Of a DNA stretch of 64,000 nt, positions 1-10,632 are shown piece by piece; positions within the stretch are counted from its first letter, which is position 1; each line of letters starts with the position of its first letter. A program made the translations under genes and the position numbers. The notes below the pieces were generated by a model, which saw only the letters and a program-made list of their open reading frames with translations, made no database searches and was not told the origin of the DNA. The DNA is from Trichosphaerium sp. ATCC 40318 (lineage: Eukaryota > Discosea > Flabellinia > Trichosidae): assembly GCA_038496445.1 (NCBI GenBank), contig JALMLS010000416.1, forward strand, positions 62,001 to 126,000, in the 5' to 3' direction.

Positions 1-37
1 TCCAAAAAAAAATGAAAAAAGAGTATTCGTAGTTTAC

Positions 38-490
38 CCATTTCTAGTAGTTGCGCGCATATTTCCAAGTCGATATTAAGAACGCCACGTGCCATAAGAT
101 GAAATGCGTTATTTCCTGAGCTATCTGTTTTTTTTAAAGTATCTTCGTATAAACCATCTCTTTCGCCTTTAGTTTGCTTGGTGTTGCGGTACCTACATAA
201 AAGAAGTACAATTGAATAAAATATAACGTCAAAGGTTAAATTCTTTAATATAGGTACGTTGTATATCTAACACGTGATCCATGGACACGACGCTCTATAA
301 TTTTTTGTTTTAGATAAAATATCTTCGAGCTTTATCCGTATGTACCATTGCTTGGCCAAGCATACTTCCAATCCATTTACTGGTAAACAAGTTATTGATG
401 TCGAAGAATTTGAATAGGGTATTTGTTAAGTCTGCTTTGTCAAGATGCTCCAGTTCTAGCGTGAATATAGCCTAAGCGAGGGCAGAGTTG
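38..490 (-). CDS. Ankyrin-repeat-like protein, partial (3' end outside window)
   Basis: Two minus-strand exons are visible. The downstream one (about 38-196) reads through GNNAFHLMARGVLNIDLEIC and then CAQLLEMG, which resembles the helix-turn-helix of an ankyrin repeat (G-N-x-A-x-H-L, then LL), and stops at a GTAAAC donor near position 37. The upstream one (about 315-480) encodes AIFTLELEHLDKADLTNTLF and FKFFDINNLFTSKWIGSMLG. A CACGTG-containing intron lies between them, but I could not fix its exact borders or phase. A further short exon near 510-560 is possible. The C-terminus lies beyond position 1 and no start codon was identified. Function unknown beyond a probable protein-interaction repeat. 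The ankyrin assignment rests on a single repeat and is tentative. Confidence 0.4.
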
Positions 491-890
491 GTAAGAATGA
501 TTACAGCTTACAAGCGCTACAATACTGCACTGCGTGTATTCCTTTGAATAGTTTGTTTCTTATCTTTTTCTTGTTTCTCTACACTACTTGTGCTTATTAC
601 TTCATATCACATTGCTTTGCTAAGAGGTGAACGTAATTTTACTAGTAACTCAAGTTTTGTAGCAAGTAAAAACGAAAAACAAGGAGTGAAGACATTACAT
701 GATAACTTTTTTTGCATGTTGTTTTATCTATACCGTCGTTGCACAACAAGCTCCTAAGAGCTACATCAATTTTATTGTATGCCTGTGCCGTGACATCCGT
801 TGTTTTGGGACGCGTGATACTTAGTGAACTAGTTAAGCCAAAAGTCAACAAAAAAAACAGTCTAAAAAAAGAACAAAGCCTTTTAGCGTT

Positions 891-2042
891 ATGGCTGCCT
901 CAAATCAAAGTGGAAATGTTGCACCTATTGTAAAGCAAAGAACTATTAACGCAGACGGTACAGTTGGAGAAAATACCTTAATAGAGAGCCTGGACGCCCT
1001 TTCATTGTCTTTCTGCCTTCTAGCAGCGTCTGACGACGCTATTTTAGGCGTTCTAAGCTTCCTCGACTTAGAAACGCTTTATGCAACGTCTACTACTTGC
1101 GCACGCCTAAACACACTTGCTAGATACCAAATATCGCTCTTGCCATCGATTCCACAGTATACTATTAAAGATCAAATGCAGGGATTGATGGAATTTACTT
1201 TTTCTCAACCTCTGGACAAGGATGCAATCTACACGCTCCATGTCTCAGGAGTACCTATTACATATAACAAGGAAGAAGGCTACACCATTTTGCCCGTTGA
1301 TGAGAGACCTAGTTGTTATGACGCTATAAGTGAAGGTACAATACTGTTCACTTCAAAATCACTAAAGAAAGGGCTTCCTGGGAATGAAACTGTTTATGAA
1401 ATTAATATGGGCGGATACACAAGTACTTACATACAGTCTTTGTTGACTTTGTACTTTTCGGCAAAAAAGAAGGGTATTACAGTAAGGAGTAAACCATTTA
1501 AGACTACTCTTCAGCCTGGATATCCGTCATGCTTTGATGGAAATGCTTTGATTCATATGTCAGATGGAACTCAAAAGAGAGCGAAGTATATTGAAGTTGG
1601 TGATAAGGTTATTTCATCAAAAGATACTGTTCAAATAGTAAGAAAAGTCAGTTCTACTACAGGAAGAGTAAAAAAGTTGATGGTGAAACTTGGTGATTTT
1701 TGGATTACAAGAGGTCATCCAGTTTTCGTGAATGGTGATTGGTTCGTTGTCGTTATATCTAGCTTTGTAGTAGACATGTTTATTTTTCTTTCTTTTTTCT
1801 TCCTTTTGATGTTGCAGCGATATACTAACTCTTGGTTTAGGTTCAGACCGGATGAATTGTACCAAACCGAACTGAGAGTATCAGATGGTTTGTATAATTT
1901 TGTTCTAGATGGAGAGCATACTATACGTGTTGGCTTATCTAAAGTCTTTACGTGTTGTACACTTGGAAAATATTGTGGTGATAGATTGAGCAGTTTGTAT
2001 CCTGCTCTAAACAGGAGGTTTGGACCTAGCATTCTTGGTTAA
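891..2042 (+). CDS. F-box-like plus Hint (hedgehog/intein) domain protein
   Basis: ATG at 891, stop TAA at 2040-2042, one intron. Residues about 46-80 (DDAILGVLSFLDLETLYATS) look like an F-box, the Skp1-binding module of SCF ubiquitin ligases. From Cys214 the protein has a Hint domain: a nucleophile-like Cys in PSCFDGNAL, then KYIEVGDKV, then the block-B motif WITRGHPVF with Thr273 and His276, then NGDWFRPDEL after splicing. Hint domains of hedgehog proteins and inteins catalyse N-S acyl shift and self-cleavage at that Cys. I see no terminal His-Asn, so hedgehog-like thioester chemistry is more likely than protein splicing. The intron 1742-1840 (99 nt) starts GTTCGT and ends TACTAACTCTTGGTTTAG. 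It is a multiple of three with no in-frame stop, so the gene also reads open unspliced (383 versus 350 residues). The central 130 residues are not recognised. Confidence 0.8.
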   Translation: MAASNQSGNVAPIVKQRTINADGTVGENTLIESLDALSLSFCLLAASDDAILGVLSFLDLETLYATSTTCARLNTLARYQISLLPSIPQYTIKDQMQGLMEFTFSQPLDKDAIYTLHVSGVPITYNKEEGYTILPVDERPSCYDAISEGTILFTSKSLKKGLPGNETVYEINMGGYTSTYIQSLLTLYFSAKKKGITVRSKPFKTTLQPGYPSCFDGNALIHMSDGTQKRAKYIEVGDKVISSKDTVQIVRKVSSTTGRVKKLMVKLGDFWITRGHPVFVNGDWFVVVISSFVVDMFIFLSFFFLLMLQRYTNSWFRFRPDELYQTELRVSDGLYNFVLDGEHTIRVGLSKVFTCCTLGKYCGDRLSSLYPALNRRFGPSILG

Positions 2043-2428
2043 ATTTGTTTGTTCTTTAAAGAGAGCTACACGCAACCTTTGATTATTATATCTAAAAACT
2101 GAAAGCCAGTACTCTAAACACGTGATGACGCTACACTAGTAGCATATTGAAGAACTTCATGTACTGGTATAACCATACAATAAAAACTTGTTTTTACCAA
2201 CTTTCTTCCGTCTTGTTTGTGCTCAAAACATCTGGGGCTTGTTTGGACTTTCTAATACAACAGAAAATAAATCACAAGAGATGAAAAACAGGGTTGATGT
2301 GGAGTTTTCATTTGCCCGCCAAATACGTATTTGAAACGCGCCAATTCAAAGAATAGCCTGTTAATGATTGTCATAGTACTTCTTCACGCTATCCACAAGA
2401 CTAAGGCTCATTTATTGGCACTATCAAT

Positions 2429-5400
2429 ATGACAGAAGAAGTGGCGATAACTATGGACGCTGTATCTATGGTACCAGATGAGATATGGCTTATGATGTTC
2501 AATGTACGACAATAAACGCCCGTGGAATATTTTTCTAACGTTTGTGCGTTGTACAATTTTTCTAAACCTTCTAGGAGGTTCCTAAGAATAACTTACGCGC
2601 ATGCGCGCGTGTTTGCGTACGTTCTGTTAGGTTCTACAAAAAAAAAGTTAAGAAACTATTTAGTGGCAATGGTACCACGTCAGCCGTGATATTGGATGGT
2701 AAAATGACGTCCTCAACACAATTTTAAAGTTTCTAACACCTCCTAGGGCTCATTTCCATACAGGGCCAATTAGAAGCTGTAACGATAAATCCATGCTTTT
2801 TACAGCTAAAACTTGCATTGTGGAGAAAGTATCACGCCTCTATAGTGACACAATAAGTTATTGTGTTCAACAAACTACGGGGGAACATATTCTTGAAGTA
2901 ACTGATTGGACCACTAGTACATTGTCGTTTTCCCTGCTGGGAGCAATGTCAAAGATACCAAAACTTTTCAGTCATTCTTTTCGTCAGTCTTCTAGATATA
3001 ACACAGTAGACCTCATGCTCTATATAAATAGGAATGTGTACGTAATGATTTGGTTTTTTTTTTCTCACCCAACAAATTCCTTTTTGTATTTTTTTTTCAT
3101 TTAGTCCACAACTGATATACGTAAATTTGCACTAATGTTAAACTCTGTATTATTGTGATCGTTTGATTACTCGTTTGAATTAAAAAAATCAGACACGTGC
3201 CTCTTGAGTTTGCTTTTTTTCTACCAACCTGACTTTTTTGGTTGCCAATTTAGATTGGAAAGTATGATTTACAATGGAGAGTTAATACCAGATTATCTTT
3301 GTGACATACTTGACACATGCATAAGAGATGATTTAGAAACTCATCTGGCACGTAGATATGTTGTAGAGTACAAGGACTCGTACCTGCCTATGGTAATTTT
3401 TTATTATTATTTTACGATTGTCTAAAAAACAGTGGTAACAGTGTTTAGGTGGTTTCCAGTACTGTAGAGCAGCCAATTGGGTTGAAATTAAAATTGTATA
3501 AGTACCAGTACGATGCCCTTACATGGATGACACGTGTTGAAGAGAACTTGGATAAAGGTATTGCCTTAAAACTGATTTCGTTTTAGCTCATCTTAATTTC
3601 ATACAGAATTCTCGTATAGTACTCTTGCCCATTGGTCTAGGATTCGATTAAATGCACTGTATGACCTTCAAAAGAAAATGTTTGTTCCCTCTGATGGACC
3701 TGTAGAAAAACCGCTCAAAGCGTCATTTAAAGGTACCATTATGTACAAAAATTTTAAGCTGACATGCCACTCAGGTGGTGTTCTCGCTGATGAAGTTGGT
3801 CTCGGCAAAACAATAGAAGGTTTGTATTGTCCATTTATTTACCAGAAACTAATGCTGTTCTCTACTAGTATTGGCATTAATACTATCCAAGCCAGCACCT
3901 AAATTTAAGGAGCCTGCTTTTGAATTAGAAGACAAAACTCTGGAGCCTCTTTGGAAGACGAAAGCTACACTTATTATAACACCTAGCCACCTGTCCAAAC
4001 AATGGTTTGAAGAATTTACAAATCACGTCAAAGAAGAACATGCGTTGAATATCGTACTTGTAACAACAACTAAACAGTACAATGATTACACCCACCAAGA
4101 TATTCTAGATGCTGGTACGAGAAAAAAAACTTGAAGTTTTAACTTTAGTTTTCAGTTCAAAACCATTTCGTTGTAACACCCACAAAGGTTCCGATACACA
4201 TTCTTCTACTTTTCCATGAAATACAATTGTTATTGTTTTTGCTGTAAAGGAGAATTTGCTATTTGAACTTCGTTGAATTGAAGCAAATTGTTTATTCTTT
4301 ATTTTTTCTTCTTCTCTTTTTTACTTACTGTATTACTTGTTCCGCAGACGTTGTCATTGTATCTTATCCTATGTTACGTAACCCTAATTACATAAATATT
4401 GGCATGGAGAGTATTGAAACTTGCATTGAAAACAATACGCAGTTTGTAAAAAGACGTGCCAAGATGCTGACTAAAAGTCAACGTATTGAAAGACCAAGAC
4501 TATTAAGCAACATGAGAAAGGTAAGAGAATAGACGACCTCTCTTCCTATTAAACTAGAGTCAACAACAAAACTTCTTTTCAGTCTCACGTGATTCATTAA
4601 GGAAGCGAATGCTCGTGATGATCGAGGTGAATGGTTCCCTTTTGTGTTGAATAACTATTACTGGCATCGTATTGTACTTGATGAAGGACATGAAGTCCTT
4701 TGTGAGAAACAAAGCCATTTCTACCCTGAAGAACTAACTTCATTGGAATCAAGAACAAGATGGGTAGTAAGTGGAACACCCTTTCCAAACTGGTACGTTT
4801 ATAAAAAAACCATTTTTTCTTTTTTTGGGCTTGTTGGATTCTTACTGGTTTCATGCACTTAGGCTGACTGTTAGCGGTATTATGAGATTTTTAAGAGTTA
4901 AATCTTCTGATCCGTGGTTTGAAACCTACTTGAATAAGGCAGGAACAGGGCTAGAAAAAGCTTATTCCAAGTTCGTCTATCTTTCAGAAAAAAAAAACTC
5001 TTTGTTCAACTTTGCTAACACTAGTATAGCTGGGTTGTTGCAGACTTACTCATATCTAATCTATACTGGTACGATTTATTACTTGCACCCCTTACCTCAC
5101 TACTCACGTGCAATTCTTTAGGCGTAATACAAAACAAACCATAGAAAGCGAACTGGATATTCCAGAGTACTCTGAGGTAGTGAACTTACTCACATTCCAT
5201 CCAATTGAGCGCCTATATTACTCAGAGCCAAGTACATCATTAGGTACTATAAATGTAAAACATATTTAACATCCCATTATTACTTTAACCCTTAACACGT
5301 GATAACAAACAACAATCTTATCTTTTATAATTTCACTTACATGTTCTTGTTTTTTCCAAGAATCTAAGCGAGAGATGTGCACTATGAATAGAGATGGAAT

Positions 5401-7713
5401 GAATTCAATTTTGTCAATCAAACAAAGAACTACCAAACTTTATACTGTATGTACTCAAGTGTTCAAACTTTGACGAATTTACTTTACTACAAGGAAGACA
5501 TAAAGCTACTTAAACACGAAATACGCATGTGTAAATACAATATAGAAAATAGCAACAACCAACTTCGAGCGCCTAAAATCACAGCTCATAGAAGAAATCA
5601 ACTTCAAAGAAAAATTACTGATGACCAACGAGATATGGAATTACTTTCAAGCTCACTAGAAGAAAATACAATGCTATTGAATAGATATTTGGCTTACAAG
5701 TTAGATACAAACTTTTTGAAGGTAACTACTTTAGTAGCTGTTTGACATTCAAATTCCTTTTAAAGTTCAAACAAACTATTTCTTTGTCTGTGTTTTTTTG
5801 GGCTTCTATCATGTGTTACACTAGAAAACCTTGCTACAAAATCTTGCTGTTTTTCAGCGCTTCTAGTGCTTCTTGTTAAAGATCTCTCAGATGTACAAGT
5901 TTTACATTACCTAACTTTTTGGATTACAGACAAAATCTATCTTGCCTGGTTATAAATGTGTCCCAAAAGAAGCGATACCATTTGTTGATAAGAAAAAGAT
6001 GATAGATATACTAAAGAAGCGTAGATTACCAATAACAGGAAGTATTGGTGTTCTACGAAGGAGGTAAAGAGTTTTAAAAAAAAAACCTGAAATCAATTCT
6101 TCTTTCTTACATTTTTCTATCAAACAGGGTATCAACCGTTCTGAGTAAAGAAGATTTTCTAATGGAGCATAATAAAACACCAGAGCATTATACTGACTTG
6201 ACTAATCACGAGTTGAAGTTGTGCTATGGGACAAAAATCGGTAATGTTTCAACGGTTTAACTTTTCTTCTAAAAAAAGTTTTAGCATCCAAAAAACGTCC
6301 CTGAGTTACCTTAGTCTCGTCTTTCTTTTTCTCTAAATTTTTACTGTACTAATGCATCAACACATCAAGTCTTACATAATCTATCTTTATTATCATGCAT
6401 TGTTTTGACTCCTAATAACACTGTCATTTAGGATCGCTCCTTGGATTTTTGCAAGATTTATGGAAAGAGGAACCTACAGAGCGTGTTATACTTTTCTCTC
6501 AGGTATGTAAAATTTAATTTAGTAGCATTTTAATCTAACCCATATATTTAGTGGACTGACGTACTGATACGATTCAAAAAAATCCTTGTCTCCCACGGTA
6601 TAAACAGTACAATGATTTCTGGGTAAGTTCCTTTTTTTTGTTCTATGACCAGTTTTATTGTCTTTTATCTCAGCACGTGCTCAAAAAAAATTGTGTCATT
6701 TAATGTACATACAAAGCCATCTTTGACATCCTTTATTGTAGCACTGTAACAAATCGTAATACTGCTATTGATGCGTTTAAGAGCGAAGACTCTGATGTAA
6801 AGGTTATTCTACTTAGCCTTGAAAAATCAGCTTCTGGAACAAATCTAATGAACGCAAAATATGTCATATTCATAGACGCTGTACTTGGAACTTTGAGTGA
6901 GATTAAAGCAATTGAACAACAAGCAATAGGAAGAGCTGTAAGTGTTTTTTTTATCAAAATCCACAAAAAAGAAAAACTTGCATTTCTATCCCTACGAAGG
7001 AGCTAATGTGTACTCTTTGTTTAGTATCGTATGGGCCAAAAAGATAATGTATGTGTGCTCAGATTTATTATCAAAAATAGTGTTGAGTATGATAACTATG
7101 AAACAATTCTCAAAGAAAGTTCGTACTTCTTTGTTAGTTTGTTAACTCACTACCTTTTGACAGATGACAACATTACTATATGGCATAACGGTAAACCTCA
7201 ATGTTCATCAAACATGGACATAGATGCTAACGAAAATGAACTTGATGATGATACCAACAAAGAAGAACCAAAGGCAAAACGGAGGAGAAAAAGAACAATT
7301 ACAATTAAAAGAAAGAAAAAGAGACCAATACTTGAAAGTGCTACATCAAGTACTGCTTTAGTAACTGACACCATCTCGAATAAACATGATGGCGAACCCA
7401 ATTGCATATCAAATACCAACATAGATATCAATGAAAAAGAAGGGAAGAGGATGAAACCAAGGAACATGAAACAAAAACAAAGAAGAGAAAAAGAAAATCA
7501 ATTACAATCAAACGAAAGAAAAAGAGACCAAGACTTGTTAAAGCTAAATCTACTGGTGGTAGCACGACGAAGAAACATAATGAAAAATCCAAAGACGAAT
7601 CAGCCGCAGATGTTGACACCAATAAACAGAAATATGACAACGATGACACTGAAGAAAAGCCTAAAATTAAAATAAGAAAAAGAAAAACAATAAAGATAAA
7701 AAGAAGGAAATAA
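2429..7713 (+). CDS. F-box plus SNF2-family helicase with basic C-terminal repeats
   Basis: A gene of at least 15 exons, ATG at 2429. Exon 1 ends in VPDEIWLMMFN, an F-box start that continues after an intron as EVPKNNLRACARVC. The SNF2 core follows in order: motif I LADEVGLGKTIE (near 3785-3820), motif Ia ATLIITPSHLSKQW, motif II DEGH (near 4680), motif III SGTPFPNW (near 4770), a helical insert with KEDIKLLKHEIR (5500-5720), motif IV RVILFSQ (near 6485), motif V LSLEKSASGTNL and motif VI EQQAIGRAYRMGQ (6905-7040). The combination matches the plant-type F-box/SNF2 helicases (for example Arabidopsis At3g54460), so a chromatin or DNA-repair ATPase tied to ubiquitination is likely; this is inference. 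The C-terminus is very basic and repeats a KRxxITIKRKKKRP unit. The second and third copies lie in a different frame from the first (see findings); the stop at 7711-7713 assumes that shift. Without it, translation ends at 7675. Several internal splice sites are approximate. Confidence 0.8.
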
Positions 7714-8868
7714 ACATAATTATTTAATGTACATATGTATATGTATACTTTGAACTTTGAGCTTGTTCAAGGTTCGAAATAAATCTTATGACAATCCTTA
7801 AAGACAAAAACGTTGTCACCTTCATCAGGTGTCCAGATCTAAAGTGTTTTAACAAGAAACAAAGCCGTGCATCTCCTTCACTGCCCGTGCTCTCAATTTG
7901 AATGCGACTGTATTCAATCTGTCAATTTATATGCTACAATAGCGATGCCCTTTGCCCATCTTAATTGGTAAATAGTTGTTGCATAGCTCTACTCACATAG
8001 CAAATTCTTCAATACCGTTGTTATCCATTTTAGTTTGTACTTGCAGAACGCTCAGTGCTATACTTAGGTATTATATTACGAGCATAACTGAGTACTTCCA
8101 TCAACGAGCAGAACTTCCCAAGTGCAAGTTTTGGCTTAACAAAAAACTTTGGGAGCTGAGTCCTCCTTCATGCTTTTGTATGCTCAAACTGTGAATACAG
8201 CTCCTTGTTGGTTTGAACAAAGTCTATGGAGACATTGGGTTAGTGTTTGAGTTAAACTACACATGAAGGACGCACTAAAGCTAAGAATTATTCTATCGCA
8301 CGTCATGTTGGCATTGTCAAACGTGACAACTAAGGGATGTGTTTTCGAAGAAATTTTTTTAAACTCGTTGCATTTTGTGTGTATCGTGGATTGTTAGATG
8401 GCGCATATGACGACAGATATGCGAAAAACAGACAGATTGGGTTCCGTTACTGTAAAAAAAACGCGAACTTGTCCAGAAAGCAAACTAGTTTCAAAAGTTT
8501 TGTTTAGCACGGTTGATATTGTTCGGCTCTTACGTCGCTTGAATCCACTAAAAAAAAACAATTACTGCATTTGGTCCCATGCAGTTGTTACATTCTCTGT
8601 AACCGACCATGTCGGCATCTACGTAAACAATTCCGCTATGAAGGCAAAAAGAAAACTCGCACAGTTTTCGGCTTTTTTCTCTCGTCATGAAACGCGTACA
8701 AATAGTCGAATTTGGCTCTCCTACGTTTCCAATTGTTTTTTTCAGTGCTCATTAGGATAAAACTAAGTCTAATTATCGTAACAAAATGGTCCCACAAATA
8801 TCTCATTGTAAGGGTGATTCTACAGCAATTGCTGGTACAAATCCATTTTTTTTTTTTACAAACTCACA
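7714..8868. other. Gap without a recognised gene
   Basis: About 1.15 kb between the SNF2 gene and the hAT element. It holds short open frames only. The longest, 8398-8757 on the plus strand (120 codons), shows no domain, signal peptide or splice structure I can recognise. The first 100 bases are probably the SNF2 3' UTR. Confidence 0.5.
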
Positions 8869-8876
8869 TCTTAGTT
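8869..8876. repeat. Left 8-bp target-site duplication of the hAT element
   Basis: The octamer TCTTAGTT lies directly before the element end TAGTGGTTG and is repeated exactly at 9776-9783. Eight-base duplications are the hallmark of hAT insertion. Confidence 0.92.
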
Positions 8877-9775
8877 TAGTGGTTGAAAGTTAACGGCTCA
8901 GCTCTAAATGACTTTTCAAACAAAAACAACTCTATTTAACCGGCTAACCGACTCCAAATTGTTACAATAAAACACGTGTTTGGAAATTTATTTGTAGTTT
9001 ATGTAGACTAAGTACTTAGCATTACCTGCAGCACAAACTTGCAGTTCTAGAGATTTTGTACTCAGACTAGTACGTTTGCTTGTCATCACAATAGAACCAC
9101 AAGAAAATACTCTCTCAACTGTTGCGGAACTTGCTGGCATTCCTAAGTACACTCTAGCCAAAGCTGAAAGGAGAAAGTAAGAACGGTTGCCACGCCACCA
9201 TGTTAATGCACACTGTTTTAGGGCAAGTGCAGGCATCCGTCTGTATTGCTTCAGTTCTTTGGCAATCTAAGAAAAAAAGAAAATAAAACTTTTCGAAAAA
9301 AAAAAAGAATCCGAGGATCAAGAGCGGAAGCAACATGTTACTTGCCATTGATCTTTGTAGAACCCATCTCAGTAACAAATTGTCTAAGCACACTTGATCT
9401 TCATGCAATAGCGTAGGGTTTGCTTTGAATCCCATTGAGGTGAGCGATAGTTGTTTCAGCTGGGCTTTTGTTCCATCGTTTAAGCACAATTTACAAACTT
9501 GTAAATGCTTGCGAAGTGTATCAGTGCTGGAGTTGCGACTGAATGGTGCTTGACAATAGGCACAAGAAACCTTATCAGGCGAGTCTATCATGGTCAATAA
9601 ACAAAAACATCAGCAGTTCTTGTTAGTAGACGTTTTTTGGTTCCGCTACTTGGTGGTTCAGCCATTGAAATTGGTATTTAGAACGGAAACGATTTAAGTC
9701 AATTAAGTCATTTATTTTTTTCGTGACAGCCAAATGACTAAGCCGGTTAAATAAGCCGTTTACCAACAACCACTA
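8877..9775. mobile_element. Miniature hAT DNA transposon, 899 bp, with TIRs and 8-bp TSDs
   Basis: The left end starts TAGTGGTTG (8877-8885) and the right end finishes with its exact inverse CAACCACTA (9767-9775). Similarity continues inward for about 24 bp (AACGGCT shared at 8892-8898 and its inverse near 9754-9760), with roughly 19 of 24 positions matching. Both ends are flanked by TCTTAGTT. Subterminal copies of CCGGTTA/TAACCGG occur near 8930 and 9743. Inside is one minus-strand spliced gene (8988-9591) with a BED finger and a hAT C-terminal dimerisation domain but no RNase-H-like catalytic core. The element is therefore non-autonomous, derived by internal deletion of a full hAT. The perfect duplications suggest a recent insertion. 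Confidence 0.93.
8988..9591 (-). CDS. BED zinc finger - hAT dimerisation protein (internally deleted transposase)
   Basis: Two exons, 9346-9591 and 8988-9266, join in phase 0 across a 79-nt intron with a GC..AG pair (donor GCAAGT, acceptor CTTAG) to give 174 intact residues. The N-terminus has a BED finger: VSCAYCQAPFSRNSSTDTLR then KHLQVCKLC (C-x2-C...H-x4-5-C). The C-terminus has the hAT dimerisation signature MPASSATVERVFSCGSIV followed by KRTSLS and LELQVCAAGN. The catalytic D-D-E core that should separate them (about 400 residues in family members) is missing, so it cannot transpose by itself. It retains DNA-binding and dimerisation parts and could bind element ends or interfere with full-length transposase; that is inference. 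The start ATG at 9591 is preceded by TTTTTGTTTATTG, a leader shared with the SLC12 gene. Confidence 0.85.
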
Positions 9776-9783
9776 TCTTAGTT
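9776..9783. repeat. Right 8-bp target-site duplication of the hAT element
   Basis: Exact copy of TCTTAGTT at 8869-8876, immediately after the inverted end CAACCACTA. Confidence 0.92.
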
Positions 9784-10000
9784 ATAATGAGGTTTTTCTA
9801 CGTCCTACGACAAAGTACTCCAAAACCGTTACACACCCAGGGTGGATTGTTTTGTTGGTACTATCAATGCTCCCGTTTTGATATACTTCCTATTTTGATA
9901 TCAAAAAATGTTATTTGAATATTCACATAAGTGACTTTGCAACTCAAAATCGGGCAGCATTTGCCCTTCAAAGTATCATTACTTAGGAATTCATACAAAG

Positions 10001-10632
10001 ATGAACACTCTTCTAAGCTTACTAATTGCATTAATTGTAACCTTGTGTTTGGTTCTACCAGCGGAGTAAGTTGTTTTTTCCGATATTTTCAGAAATGCAT
10101 TTCTAGAGCACTTTGTATCACTTTCTCGCTTGATTACTAACCCTGTACTAGATCAAAGTTCAGAAGCAGAGGCAGTAGGTTTGGTTCTACAATCTATAGG
10201 CCAAAACCTCGTTTCGATGACTATGACGAAGATACCGACATGGCTTTCAATGGCAACGGTGCTGGTATGACGAGAAGAGGTGAACAAACTGTTGCTTTCA
10301 ATGGCAATGGCGCTGGTATGACAAGAAGAGGCGAACAAACTGTCGCTTTCAATGGTAATGGCGCTGGTATGACCAGAAGAGGCGAACAAACTGTTGCACG
10401 CCAACCAAAGTTCGATTTCGGTTTTGATAGACTCCCAAGAACCACTCGTACTGCCCACAACTGGCCTGGAATGAACGAGAGAAAAGATTTCTGGGACATA
10501 AACAGCCCTGCAAAGTACCTCAACCGATACAGCTCTCGCAGAACAAACCGCGCTCGCGTTGCTCACAACTGGCCTGGAATGAATGAGAGACAAGATTTCT
10601 GGGACAAAAACAGACCTGCTAAGTACCTTTAG
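10001..10632 (+). CDS. Secreted tandem-repeat protein with dibasic sites
   Basis: Exon 1 (10001-10065) encodes a hydrophobic signal peptide, MNTLLSLLIALIVTLCLVLP. An 86-nt intron (10066-10151) with TACTAACCCTGTACTAG at its 3' end follows, then exon 2 to TAG at 10630-10632, about 181 residues in all. After an Arg-rich start and an acidic stretch (DDYDEDTD) come three identical 17-residue units, AFNGNGAGMTRRGEQTV, and two 23-residue units beginning AHNWPGMNER and ending PAKYL, separated by NRYSSRRTNRARV. Each short unit holds an Arg-Arg pair. Codon use is rich in C- and G-ending triplets compared with neighbours, suggesting strong expression. No cysteine is present outside the signal peptide. 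No family recognised. It could be a processed peptide precursor, a matrix protein or a secreted antimicrobial; the sequence does not decide. Confidence 0.85.
10243..10395 (+). repeat. Three tandem 51-bp coding repeats
   Basis: Units 10243-10293, 10294-10344 and 10345-10395 encode identical 17-residue blocks but differ at synonymous positions (GGTGCT/GGCGCT, ACGAGA/ACAAGA/ACCAGA). The peptide is therefore under purifying selection or the array is not very young. Confidence 0.93.
10453..10629 (+). repeat. Two 69-bp coding repeats separated by a 39-bp spacer
   Basis: Copies 10453-10521 and 10561-10629 encode 23-residue blocks starting AHNWPGMNER, differing at K/Q, I/K and S/R positions. They form the C-terminal part of the secreted repeat protein. 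Confidence 0.88.

Noticed and set aside
8398-8760. Plus-strand 120-codon ORF before the hAT element
   Set aside because: No domain, signal or splice logic; length is possible by chance in a 1.1-kb gap.
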